Below are positions 8,046 to 15,905 of a DNA stretch of 64,000 nucleotides, piece by piece. The stretch spans positions 1 to 64,000 of the forward strand of contig NZ_BIMB01000022.1 in NCBI RefSeq assembly GCF_004000865.1, given 5' to 3'. The notes under the pieces are model-generated. The model was not told where the DNA came from. It saw nothing but the letters and a program-made list of their open reading frames with translations, and searched no databases. Numbering within the stretch: position 1 is the first letter of the stretch; the number at the start of each line of letters is the position of its first letter. The stretch comes from Paenibacillus elgii NBRC 100335 (GTDB lineage: Bacteria > Bacillota > Bacilli > Paenibacillales > NBRC-103111). Made by a program: the position numbers and the translations under genes.

Positions 8046-8987
8046 ATGTTGAATCCGATCGTTCCCTTCGAACCGATAAGCACCGACTCGTTTCCCAAAG
8101 GCGGCGAATGGATCGCGCAGATCAAATGGGACGGCGTGCGCATGCTATCCTACTGCGACGGCTCCAAGGTCCAGCTCGTCAACCGAAGATTGAACAATCG
8201 GTCCTTGCAGTATCCCGAATTTTTGTCCCCTTCCCGCTACTGTTCCGCCACTTCGTTCATATTAGACGGCGAATTCATCGCCTTTGACCATCACAAGCCG
8301 TCGTTTCACGAGATCATGAAACGGGACAGTCTAAGAAAGCAGCAAAACATTGAGCTCGGCGTCACGCAGACCCCGGTCACGTACATGATCTTCGACGTTT
8401 TGTTTTGCAGCGGACAATGGGTGACGGATAAGCCTCTTACGGAGCGGCAGCGCATTCTGCAGGAGATTGTCATCCCGCAGCCCGATGTGCAAACGGTGCA
8501 AAACTTCACCAATCCCGACGAGCTGCTGCAGGTGATGATCAAGCATCAGATGGAGGGCGTCGTCTGTAAAAATCTGAACAGCACGTATATGATCGGCGGC
8601 AAGGATAAACGGTGGCAGAAGCGCAAAATATTTTACGATCTGCTGGCCGTCGTAGGAGGCGTCACGTACCGGGACAATATCGTCAATTCGCTGCTGCTCG
8701 GCTTGTATGACGGGCAGGGTAACCTCTACTATATCGGGCACGCAGGCACCGGGAAGGTAACGCAGCAGGAATGGCGGGAGCTCACGGCACGCGTAGCGTC
8801 CATGAGGACGAAAGCGAAGCCGTTCGTAAACGAACCCAAGCGGAGCAAAGACGCGGTCTGGATCGATCCGCAAATCGTGGTGAAGGTGCAGTTTATGGAA
8901 TGGACTCCGGGGCAAACGATGAGGCACCCCAGTATTCAGGCGTTCGTCGAGATGAACCCAAGCGAGTGCAAATTCTCCACCTCGTAA
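8046..8987 (+). CDS. ATP-dependent DNA ligase, stand-alone LigD ligase domain
   Basis: A 313-residue nucleotidyltransferase-fold ligase for sealing double-strand breaks with Ku. The adenylation motif I is KWDG with catalytic Lys27; later motifs include FILDGEFIAFD (motif III), MEGVVCKNL (motif IV) and KRWQKRKIF (motif V), followed by an OB-fold region. It corresponds to the LIG module of multidomain LigD without the polymerase or nuclease. AAGGGGG precedes the ATG. The gene stands alone, 1.97 kb after ku, and its polymerase partner is at 13.4 kb. The last codons abut a terminator shared with the convergent kinase gene. Confidence 0.92.
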   Translation: MLNPIVPFEPISTDSFPKGGEWIAQIKWDGVRMLSYCDGSKVQLVNRRLNNRSLQYPEFLSPSRYCSATSFILDGEFIAFDHHKPSFHEIMKRDSLRKQQNIELGVTQTPVTYMIFDVLFCSGQWVTDKPLTERQRILQEIVIPQPDVQTVQNFTNPDELLQVMIKHQMEGVVCKNLNSTYMIGGKDKRWQKRKIFYDLLAVVGGVTYRDNIVNSLLLGLYDGQGNLYYIGHAGTGKVTQQEWRELTARVASMRTKAKPFVNEPKRSKDAVWIDPQIVVKVQFMEWTPGQTMRHPSIQAFVEMNPSECKFSTS

Positions 8988-9021
8988 AAAAGCAAGCGGA
9001 TGATTTACTCGTCCGCTTGCT
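8986..9021 (-). terminator. Terminator of the response regulator-kinase operon
   Basis: A perfect 10-bp stem, AGCAAGCGGA with TCCGCTTGCT, is followed on the minus strand by six T residues. The kinase stop codon lies in the loop, so termination signal and coding end overlap. It may also stop the convergent ligase transcript. Confidence 0.8.
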
Positions 9022-10465
9022 GACCGCCTTCGGCAGGCACCGGAAGGCGAATGGTAAATCTGGACCCCTCGCCAACCCGACTGCTCACCTCAATCGTTCC
9101 GTCATGAAGATCCACGATCGATTTTGTAATCGATAGCCCTAACCCGGCCCCTCCGTAAATGCGGGCACGCGACGAGTCGATCCGGTAAAACCGTTCAAAT
9201 AAACGCGGCACATGCTCCTCCGGGATGCCGCTGCCGTTATCCTGAACCGACAGCAGAGCCTCTTCCCGCGTCTGCTCCAGCGAAACGAGGACAGTTCCCT
9301 CAGCGGGATCGGTATGCTGGACCGCGTTGTGGAACAAATTGAGCAGCACCTGCTTGATTTTGTCTTTGTCGATGCAGGCGGACACGTCAGGCTGAACGGA
9401 GAACTCCACGTTCCTCCTGCCTGCCAGCAGCCGGAGCTGCGGCTCCATTTCATCGACGATATCGCTGAGCGATTCTTCCTTCAGATCTACGGTCGGATGA
9501 CGGTCCAAGCGGGCCAGGAGCAGCAGGTCCCGGACAAGCTTGTTTAGCCGCTCCGACTCACCGTACATGCTTCTGAGCGCTTTGTCCAGTTGATCCGGCT
9601 TCTGGGCCGCTCCGCGCAGCAGCACCTCCAGAAATCCGTGGATGGATGTAAGCGGCGTTCGCAGCTCGTGCGAGGCATCCGCAATAAAGCGCCGCATCTG
9701 CTCCTTCGCTTCCTTCTCCGTTTCGAACGAAGCTTCCAGCCGCTCCAGCATGCGGTTGAACGACCGGGAGAGCCGGTCGATCTCCAACTGGCCTTGATGC
9801 ACCGGCAGCCGCTCGTCCAGCTTTCCCGCATCGATCTGTTCCACAGTTTCGATCATGTTGGAAAGCGGGACAAGAGTTCTGCGCAGAACGGGAAGAAACG
9901 CGGCAACCCCCATTCCCAAAGCGGCCGCAGCCAAAACCAGGAAGGTCCAAAGCTGACTGAGGAGCACGTCCCGAATCGGCCCCATGCTCGTACTTATCTG
10001 CGCCAGACGCCCGCGCGGAGCTATGCGCTGCAGAACGACCAGCTGCTCCATCCCCTTGTCGTCCTTGACAATGAGATAGTGCGGCTGCTTTTGCTCCCGG
10101 GCAAGCGCCTCCCCGTACTCTTCATCGGAAAGCCGCGGTACCGATCCGGCGCGGGGATTGTTCGTGACGATCCGGAAGCTGTCACCCGGCCCGACGAACG
10201 CCAGCGAAGCTTCCGGCAGAAAAGGCCCCCTCACTCTGCCGTTGTCGATATTCGGATTCAACCAGATATCCAGCGGAATGGAAAAAAATTGGCTTTGGAC
10301 GCTGGCAACCTTATTTTTAATCATAAACTGCTCCATGAACACATATTGCAGAACGCCGATCAACAGCAGCAGCCCCGCCAAAATAAACAAGGAACGGGAG
10401 AGGAGCTGAAGGCGAAGCGAACGGGGCGCAAAGACACGCCGGAAACGTTCCCACCCCCGCATCAT
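9005..10465 (-). CDS. Membrane sensor histidine kinase, partner of the regulator at 10462
   Basis: A 486-residue class I kinase. One membrane helix spans about residues 20-45 and a second about 170-190, bounding a roughly 120-residue extracytoplasmic domain. They are followed by HAMP, HisKA with phospho-acceptor His266 in ASHELRTPLTS, and HATPase_c with N-box LFHNAVQHT, DNGSGIP and GGAGLGLSI. The start overlaps the response regulator stop as ATGA. The pair is divergent from the ApbE/ferric-reductase operon, the likely target. The signal is unknown. Confidence 0.93.
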   Translation of the reverse strand: MMRGWERFRRVFAPRSLRLQLLSRSLFILAGLLLLIGVLQYVFMEQFMIKNKVASVQSQFFSIPLDIWLNPNIDNGRVRGPFLPEASLAFVGPGDSFRIVTNNPRAGSVPRLSDEEYGEALAREQKQPHYLIVKDDKGMEQLVVLQRIAPRGRLAQISTSMGPIRDVLLSQLWTFLVLAAAALGMGVAAFLPVLRRTLVPLSNMIETVEQIDAGKLDERLPVHQGQLEIDRLSRSFNRMLERLEASFETEKEAKEQMRRFIADASHELRTPLTSIHGFLEVLLRGAAQKPDQLDKALRSMYGESERLNKLVRDLLLLARLDRHPTVDLKEESLSDIVDEMEPQLRLLAGRRNVEFSVQPDVSACIDKDKIKQVLLNLFHNAVQHTDPAEGTVLVSLEQTREEALLSVQDNGSGIPEEHVPRLFERFYRIDSSRARIYGGAGLGLSITKSIVDLHDGTIEVSSRVGEGSRFTIRLPVPAEGGQQADE

Positions 10466-11145
10466 CCGAGATCTACCCGGTAGCCCGATCCCCGAAGAGT
10501 CCGAATGATCCGGTGCTCCTTGTCGCTCAATTTATCGCGGAGTGAGCGGATGTACACTTCAACGATATTGTCCTCCCCGCCGAAATCGTACCCCCAGACC
10601 TTGTCCAAAATGACCGTTTTGCTCAGGACCAGGCCGTGATTGACGACCAAAAAAGACAGCAGCTCGTATTCCGTCGGCGAAAGCTCCAGCACCCGGTCTT
10701 CGTAGCGGATTTCTTTGCGGCGGTCGTCGATGCGGAACGGCCCGTACGCCACCTCCGCGAACAAATGGGGAAACTGGTTGCGCAGCCGCGCATAAATCCG
10801 GGCCAACAGTTCCTCGAAGCTGAACGGCTTAACCATATAATCATCGGCCCCGAGCGTCAGCCCTTTGACCCGGTCTTCCACTTCTTCCTTGGCCGTCAGC
10901 ATAATAATAGCGACGTGCTCGGTTTTCTTCAGCATCCGGCATACTTCAAAGCCGTCCATCCCGGGCATCATGACGTCCAGAATGACGATATGTGGCCGGG
11001 CTTGCTTGGCTAGCGTGACGGCTGTAAATCCGTCCGGCGCGGTAAAAACTTCAAACCCTTCGTTTTGCAGGCCCAGTTCCAAAAACTGGACAATATTTGG
11101 TTCGTCGTCAACGATTAATATTTTCACGCCTTTGATTGGTTGCAT
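10462..11145 (-). CDS. OmpR-family response regulator
   Basis: A 227-residue regulator with an N-terminal receiver (acidic D13/D14, phospho-acceptor Asp57 in VILDVMMPG, conserved Lys in MVKPF) and a C-terminal winged helix (LELSPTEYELLSFLV, then VWGYDFGGEDNIVEVYIRSLRDKL). An AGAGGTGA site precedes the ATG. It is first in a two-gene minus-strand operon with its kinase and shares a 156-bp divergent promoter region with the redox operon at 11302, where direct repeats suitable for an OmpR-type dimer lie at 11217-11244. Confidence 0.94.
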   Translation of the reverse strand: MQPIKGVKILIVDDEPNIVQFLELGLQNEGFEVFTAPDGFTAVTLAKQARPHIVILDVMMPGMDGFEVCRMLKKTEHVAIIMLTAKEEVEDRVKGLTLGADDYMVKPFSFEELLARIYARLRNQFPHLFAEVAYGPFRIDDRRKEIRYEDRVLELSPTEYELLSFLVVNHGLVLSKTVILDKVWGYDFGGEDNIVEVYIRSLRDKLSDKEHRIIRTLRGSGYRVDLG

Positions 11146-11216
11146 GGTGTCACCTCTCTATGTATTGTACACCAATCCCGCCTCATTGATGGAAGCGTTC
11201 GGGATGATTCAGCGAA

Positions 11217-11261
11217 CTTTCAGTTTATCTTTATGCTCCTTTCATCTACGGGTTTTACAAT
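11217..11261 (+). promoter_or_regulatory. Putative response-regulator-dependent promoter of the ApbE operon
   Basis: CTTTCA occurs at 11217-11222 and 11239-11244, exactly 22 bases apart, with a related CTTTAT between them. A TACAAT -10 element follows at 11256-11261 with no good -35 hexamer. Repeats replacing the -35 region are typical of OmpR-type activated promoters. Which regulator binds is inference. Confidence 0.5.
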
Positions 11262-11301
11262 AAACGTATTCCGTTAAACCGTCTCCTTGGGAGTGAACGC
11301 T

Positions 11302-11655
11302 ATGAAAACAACGAAATGGACGAAATGGCAGCTCGGCGTGATAGGCGCCGTCGGGATCGCTTTTTTGTTCCGCGAAATTAAGGATAGTCCGAATTTTGCA
11401 CTCGCCGCGCAGCAGCATCAACCGCAAGACAAGACGCTCGCCGCTCAAGGAGAGCAGCAGCAGGACCCTGTGATGCAGGAATGGAGAAACCAAAGCCGGA
11501 GCCGGGCCAACGATTCGGGTTCCAACTCGGGTTCCGCCAAACGCCACGGCCGTTCGAATCGTTCGGATACCGGGAATTTGGGCGGCAGCTCCTCCAGCTC
11601 GCCGGAAGCGGCAACGCCGGGCGGCAGAATGCAAACGAAAACGGGACGTTCGTAA
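11302..11655 (+). CDS. Small membrane-anchored hydrophilic protein in the ApbE operon
   Basis: A 117-residue protein with one N-terminal hydrophobic helix (about residues 10-25) and a polar, low-complexity remainder rich in Q, S, G and R. GGGAG lies eight bases before the ATG. Neighbouring ApbE normally flavinylates an FMN-binding-domain partner, but I see neither that domain nor a D-x-x-S/T-x-A-T style acceptor here. It may be a reduced partner, an anchor or an unrelated small protein. Family not recognised. Confidence 0.65.
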   Translation: MKTTKWTKWQLGVIGAVGIAFLFREIKDSPNFALAAQQHQPQDKTLAAQGEQQQDPVMQEWRNQSRSRANDSGSNSGSAKRHGRSNRSDTGNLGGSSSSSPEAATPGGRMQTKTGRS

Positions 11656-11664
11656 GGAAAAGAG

Positions 11665-12651
11665 ATGATTTCCGTGAAAGAAAACCTGCATCATACAGCC
11701 TTTCGGGCAATGAATACCGATATTGAGGTAGCGTACTTCAACGACTCGGAACGTTTCGATCTGGAAGATCAGGTCCGCGATTGGTTCGAATTCGTAGAAG
11801 AGCGGTTCAGCCGTTTCCGGCCGCAAAGCGAGCTCTCTTATCTCAATCGTTCGGCCGGACGAATCTGTATGGTTTCGGAGACGATGCTGGAGGTGCTGCG
11901 GTTGGCGGATTCATACCGTGCACGAACGGACGGCATGTTCAATCCGCTTATTTTGAAAGCCTTGAGAGCGGCAGGATACGATGCTACCTTCGACCAAGTC
12001 CGTCAACGGCCGGGTTACTGGAGTACATCCGAGCCTGACTCCATCTGTATGGATGGAGCCTGGGAGCTCGATCCCGCGATGAAATCCGTTCGCCTCCCGC
12101 TGCAGGCAGAGATCGATTTGGGCGGCATCGTCAAAGGCTGGGCCGTCAGCCGTTTGGCGCGCTGGATGCGGGAAGCTTGGGCCGTACCGTGCGGCATGGT
12201 CAACGCCGGAGGCGACTTGGCCGTCTGGGGCGCGGGCCCTCGTAATAAGGAACAAAGCTGGCTTATCGGAATCCAGAATCCGTGGAATCCGGGTGAAGAC
12301 GCAGGGGTACTGCACTTGAAGGAAGGCGCGGCGGCGACGTCAAGTACACTGGGCAGGCAGTGGCTGACCCATGACAGCATCATGCATCATTTGATTGACC
12401 CTCGCACGATGTCCCCGAGCCGGAGCGACGTCGTACAATGCACCGTAGCCGGCAGCGATGCGGTCGAATGCGAGATTTGGGCCAAAACGATATGCATCGC
12501 CGGCCTTGAGCATGGCTTGTCCCTGTTTCGGGCCGAAGCCGCAGGCTGTGAAGCGCTTGTCTTTTTAAGAGACGGACGCACTCATTTCATTGGAGCCGAC
12601 GCCTCGCCGGCCGTCCGCTGGCAGCTTCCGACAGCAACGCTTAGACATTGA
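11665..12651 (+). CDS. apbE: FAD:protein FMN transferase (ApbE family)
   Basis: ApbE enzymes hydrolyse FAD and attach FMN covalently to a Ser/Thr of target proteins, usually outside the cytoplasm. The 328-residue protein contains AMNTDIEV at the start, DLGGIVKGWAVSR, NAGGDLAVWG and THDSIMHHLIDPRTM, the ordered FAD and Mg2+ motifs of the family. No clear signal peptide is visible, as in several Firmicute cytoplasmic or translocated versions. AAGGAA precedes the ATG, nine bases after the small anchored protein. The next gene encodes a heme-type membrane protein, so a flavin/heme electron path is likely. Confidence 0.9.
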   Translation: MISVKENLHHTAFRAMNTDIEVAYFNDSERFDLEDQVRDWFEFVEERFSRFRPQSELSYLNRSAGRICMVSETMLEVLRLADSYRARTDGMFNPLILKALRAAGYDATFDQVRQRPGYWSTSEPDSICMDGAWELDPAMKSVRLPLQAEIDLGGIVKGWAVSRLARWMREAWAVPCGMVNAGGDLAVWGAGPRNKEQSWLIGIQNPWNPGEDAGVLHLKEGAAATSSTLGRQWLTHDSIMHHLIDPRTMSPSRSDVVQCTVAGSDAVECEIWAKTICIAGLEHGLSLFRAEAAGCEALVFLRDGRTHFIGADASPAVRWQLPTATLRH

Positions 12652-12676
12652 AAAAACGATTAAAGGAGGCTCCGAC

Positions 12677-13249
12677 ATGATTCAATGGATCGTCGATTGG
12701 CCCGTTTGGCAGATCATTCGGGTGACAGGCATCGTTTCTTTCATTTGCCTGTCGCTGGGGATCGCTCTTGGTATCATGTATAGTTACCCGGTATGGCCGG
12801 CAAAAAGCAAAGTGAACCTATACAAGCTGCACCAGTTCTTCAACCATGCCGGCATCGGACTTATGCTTTTGCACGCCGTTTTTCCGGTGATCAGCACCTA
12901 CATGCCGTTTTCCTGGAAGGAAGTGCTGCTGCCTTTTGCCGCGCAGCATGAGCCGGTCCTCAACGGACTCGGCACGCTGGCCGTTTATGGGCTGCTCATC
13001 GTTTTATTGTCGACGGATCTTCGCAACGCCATCGGCAAAAAACTTTGGCATATGCTCCATTTGCTGTCTTATCCGATCTTTATTTTGGTCGCGGTACATG
13101 GCTCTTTTCTCGGCTCGGATTCGGCAATGGCCGCAATCCGTTGGATCTATATCGGTTCATTCATTTTGGTCGGGCTTCTCACGATCGGGCGTTTTATGTT
13201 CCTATCCTCTCCGGGAGCGGCGACGAAGAAAGAAAAACGGCTCGTTTAG
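12677..13249 (+). CDS. Ferric-reductase-like transmembrane protein
   Basis: A 190-residue integral membrane protein with about five or six helices. Paired histidines in LHQFFNHAGIGLMLLHAVFP and in LWHMLHLLSYPIFILVAVHG suit heme b ligation, as in the ferric reductase/YedZ/MsrQ superfamily. It lacks the FAD/NAD(P)H domains of full ferric reductases, so electrons must come from or go to a partner. An AGGAGG site precedes the ATG, 25 bases after apbE. Function in an envelope redox chain is inference. Confidence 0.85.
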   Translation: MIQWIVDWPVWQIIRVTGIVSFICLSLGIALGIMYSYPVWPAKSKVNLYKLHQFFNHAGIGLMLLHAVFPVISTYMPFSWKEVLLPFAAQHEPVLNGLGTLAVYGLLIVLLSTDLRNAIGKKLWHMLHLLSYPIFILVAVHGSFLGSDSAMAAIRWIYIGSFILVGLLTIGRFMFLSSPGAATKKEKRLV

Positions 13250-13350
13250 GCCGCATTCGGATGTTAAAAAGGATGGGGCGGGATATACTAACTAAAAAAC
13301 CATCGGCGCACTGAACGCTTGCGCCCCATGACAAACAGGAGGGATTGCCG

Positions 13351-14256
13351 ATGCCCGCACCCGCCAAATATCCGAAAACGAAAGGCACACTAATCGTCGA
13401 AGGCCGGGAGCTGACGGTGACGAATCCGGATAAGCCGCTGTGGCCGGAGAAAAAGATTACGAAAGCGATGTATTTGCAAAAGCTCGCCGAGCTGTCCCCC
13501 TACCTGCTGACCTATTGCCGCGACCGCTACCTGACGACCATCCGGTTTCCCCATGGCTGGAACGACAAGTCGTTTTATCAGAAAAATGCTCCAGAGCCGA
13601 CACCCGATTTCGTCAAGACGGCGATGCTGGAATCGATCCGCTACGTTCATCTGGATTCCCTGCCGACGCTGCTGTGGTTAGGGAATTTGGCCTGTCTGGA
13701 GTTCCATCCGTCGTTTCACCGGATCGGCGAGACGCTGCCCGTCGAATGGGTGATCGATATTGATCCGAGCGTCGATCCCGAGCCGCGCATTATGGAGGCG
13801 GCCCAGATTATCGGTGGCATTCTCGACGGCATGAATATCCGGTCCGTACCGAAAACGTCCGGCGCCACCGGCGTGCAAATCTACGTCCCGATTGCCCGGG
13901 AGCGCGGCTATACGTTCGAGCAGCTCCGGCGGATCGGACAATTCGTCGCCACGTTCGCGGTGCAAAAATACCCGAAGCTGTTCACCGTTGAGCGGCTCAA
14001 AAAAGACCGCGGTGCCTTGATATACATCGATTATCTCCAGCACTGGTACGGCAAAACGCTGTCCGCTCCCTATACGCCGCGGGCCCGCAAGGACGCCTCG
14101 GTGTCGACTCCGCTAACTTGGGACGAAGTTGCGCTCCGCCCCGATCCCCGGGACTTCCACCTGCTGAACATTATGCAGCGCCTACAGCAAAAAGGAGACC
14201 TGATCGCTCAAGTCCCCCCGCAGCAGTTGGATCACGTGCTGTCCTTTATTCGCTAA
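13351..14256 (+). CDS. LigD-type polymerase (primase-like) for end joining
   Basis: A 301-residue archaeo-eukaryotic primase-superfamily polymerase matching the POL module of LigD, which fills gaps and adds ribonucleotides at breaks. Visible features: VTNPDKPLWPEKKITKA near the start, the catalytic metal pair in WVIDIDPS, the SGATGVQIYVPI nucleotide-binding loop, and IYIDYLQHWYGKT late in the chain. AGGAGGG lies seven bases before the ATG; an in-frame TTG six bases upstream is less likely. It is detached from both ku and the ligase gene. Confidence 0.93.
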   Translation: MPAPAKYPKTKGTLIVEGRELTVTNPDKPLWPEKKITKAMYLQKLAELSPYLLTYCRDRYLTTIRFPHGWNDKSFYQKNAPEPTPDFVKTAMLESIRYVHLDSLPTLLWLGNLACLEFHPSFHRIGETLPVEWVIDIDPSVDPEPRIMEAAQIIGGILDGMNIRSVPKTSGATGVQIYVPIARERGYTFEQLRRIGQFVATFAVQKYPKLFTVERLKKDRGALIYIDYLQHWYGKTLSAPYTPRARKDASVSTPLTWDEVALRPDPRDFHLLNIMQRLQQKGDLIAQVPPQQLDHVLSFIR

Positions 14257-14283
14257 CCCTCGAAACGAACACCGCACCGCTTT

Positions 14284-15714
14284 TCAGAAAAGCGGCGACA
14301 GGAGCCGCGCGATGACTTCCTTTCCCTTCTGCCAGCGGGAGCGCTTCTCGAACGCCTCCAGCTTGACCTCGCGGCTTTCCTTCAAATCGAGAATGAAATC
14401 GGTTTCCAGCCGATGAATCGTCTCTTTGTCGAACATTACGGCGTTCAGCTCGAAATTGTTGTAAAAGCTGCGCATATCCATATTTGCGGAGCCGACCGAA
14501 GCGAGCAGATTGTCGATCAGGATGACCTTGGCGTGGATAAAACCTTTTTGGTAGGCATAGAAGCGAACTCCGGCCTGCATCAGCTCCTCCAAATACGACA
14601 GGGAAGCATAGTTCACGATGCGCGAATCCGCTTTTTGCGGGAAAATGATCCGGACGTCCACCCCGCTGATCGCCGCCGTCTTCAACCCCATGGTGATACT
14701 CGGATCGGGGATGAAGTAAGGGGTGGTAATGTAAATTCTTCGCTTGGCCGCCGTGATCGAGGCGAAAAACATCTCCAGAACGGCATCCCAATGCTCATCC
14801 GGCCCGCTTGAAATAATCTGTACGGGCTTGCGGCCCGGGCAATCGTGCTCGGGGAAAAATTCCGAGTCCGCCAGCCGCTTTCCGCTCACAAACATCCAGT
14901 CGGTCAGAAACGTATACTGCAGCGAATACACCGCATCGCCTTCCAGCTCCAAATGCGTATCCCGCCAGTACCCCAGCTTGGGATTCGCCCCCAGATATTC
15001 GTCTCCGATGTTGATTCCCCCAAGAAAGCCGCGGATTCCGTCAATGACGACGATTTTGCGGTGGTTCCGGTAATTCATCCGCTTGTCGAAAAAAGCAATC
15101 ACCGCCGGCAAAAAGAAGTACACCTCGCACCCGGCCTGCTTCAGCTCTTGAACGAACCGGCTGTCGAGCTGGTAGCTGCCGATGCCGTCGAAGATGCAGC
15201 GCACTTTGACGCCTTCCTGCGCCTTGCGGATCAGCAGTTCGTGGAACTGTCGGCCGATGCCGTCATTACGAATGGTGTAAAACTCAAAATGAATATGTCC
15301 CTTCGCCTGCTCCATGGCAGCCAGCATCGCCGGATACGCCGCAGTCGCGTCGGTCAGCACCCGTACCTCGTTATGCATCGTAATGAGGGCGCCGGGAATG
15401 TTATTGAGCAGCGAGAACAGCCTCGGCTCGTGCCGCCAGCCATTCAGCCGGTCCTCTTCGGGCTGAAAATCCGCCGAACGCTGCTTTTTGCCGAGATGCC
15501 GTATATCGTTTACGAGCCGCAGCCCTTTGCGCTTCACCTTTTTCCGCTGCGTGTATTCTTTGGCCAAAAAATAATACATGACAAAGCCGATGACCGGAAT
15601 GAGAAACAAAACGAAAAGCCACGCCATCGCCTTGGCCGGGCGGCGAAACTCCCCGACCAGAATCGTGAGAATCTGAATGATGAATAAGGTCAGTGCGATG
15701 ACGAGCCAAAGCAC
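14284..15714 (-). CDS. cls: Cardiolipin synthase (phospholipase D family)
   Basis: A 476-residue membrane enzyme condensing two phosphatidylglycerols to cardiolipin and glycerol. Two N-terminal helices (about residues 2-20 and 30-50) precede two HKD motifs, HRKIVVIDG and HAKVILIDN. The start is taken as GTG with AAAGGAGG nine bases upstream; a TTG at 15753 would add 13 unusual residues. The stop lies 27 bases from the convergent LigD-polymerase gene, with a small AT-rich hairpin between that lacks a clear T-run. Confidence 0.93.
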   Translation of the reverse strand: MLWLVIALTLFIIQILTILVGEFRRPAKAMAWLFVLFLIPVIGFVMYYFLAKEYTQRKKVKRKGLRLVNDIRHLGKKQRSADFQPEEDRLNGWRHEPRLFSLLNNIPGALITMHNEVRVLTDATAAYPAMLAAMEQAKGHIHFEFYTIRNDGIGRQFHELLIRKAQEGVKVRCIFDGIGSYQLDSRFVQELKQAGCEVYFFLPAVIAFFDKRMNYRNHRKIVVIDGIRGFLGGINIGDEYLGANPKLGYWRDTHLELEGDAVYSLQYTFLTDWMFVSGKRLADSEFFPEHDCPGRKPVQIISSGPDEHWDAVLEMFFASITAAKRRIYITTPYFIPDPSITMGLKTAAISGVDVRIIFPQKADSRIVNYASLSYLEELMQAGVRFYAYQKGFIHAKVILIDNLLASVGSANMDMRSFYNNFELNAVMFDKETIHRLETDFILDLKESREVKLEAFEKRSRWQKGKEVIARLLSPLF

Positions 15715-15905
15715 GTCGCCATTCCTCCTTTTGAAACAACAGGCGCTTTCCAATCTGTCCTAGCTTTTACCTCTACCCGCCCGCCTATTCCTCATTATGG
15801 CACAGGCACCAAACGATTTGTCATAAAATTTCGCAAATGGTGGAAAATATACAAGACACGCTCCGGCAATGCTTGGATAAGATGCCGCGGGCAGGAAGGA
15901 GTGTC

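Noticed and set aside
14270..14292. Hairpin CCGCTTTTC/GAAAAGCGG between LigD polymerase and cls
   Set aside because: Loop is too small and there is no T-run, so I do not call it a terminator.
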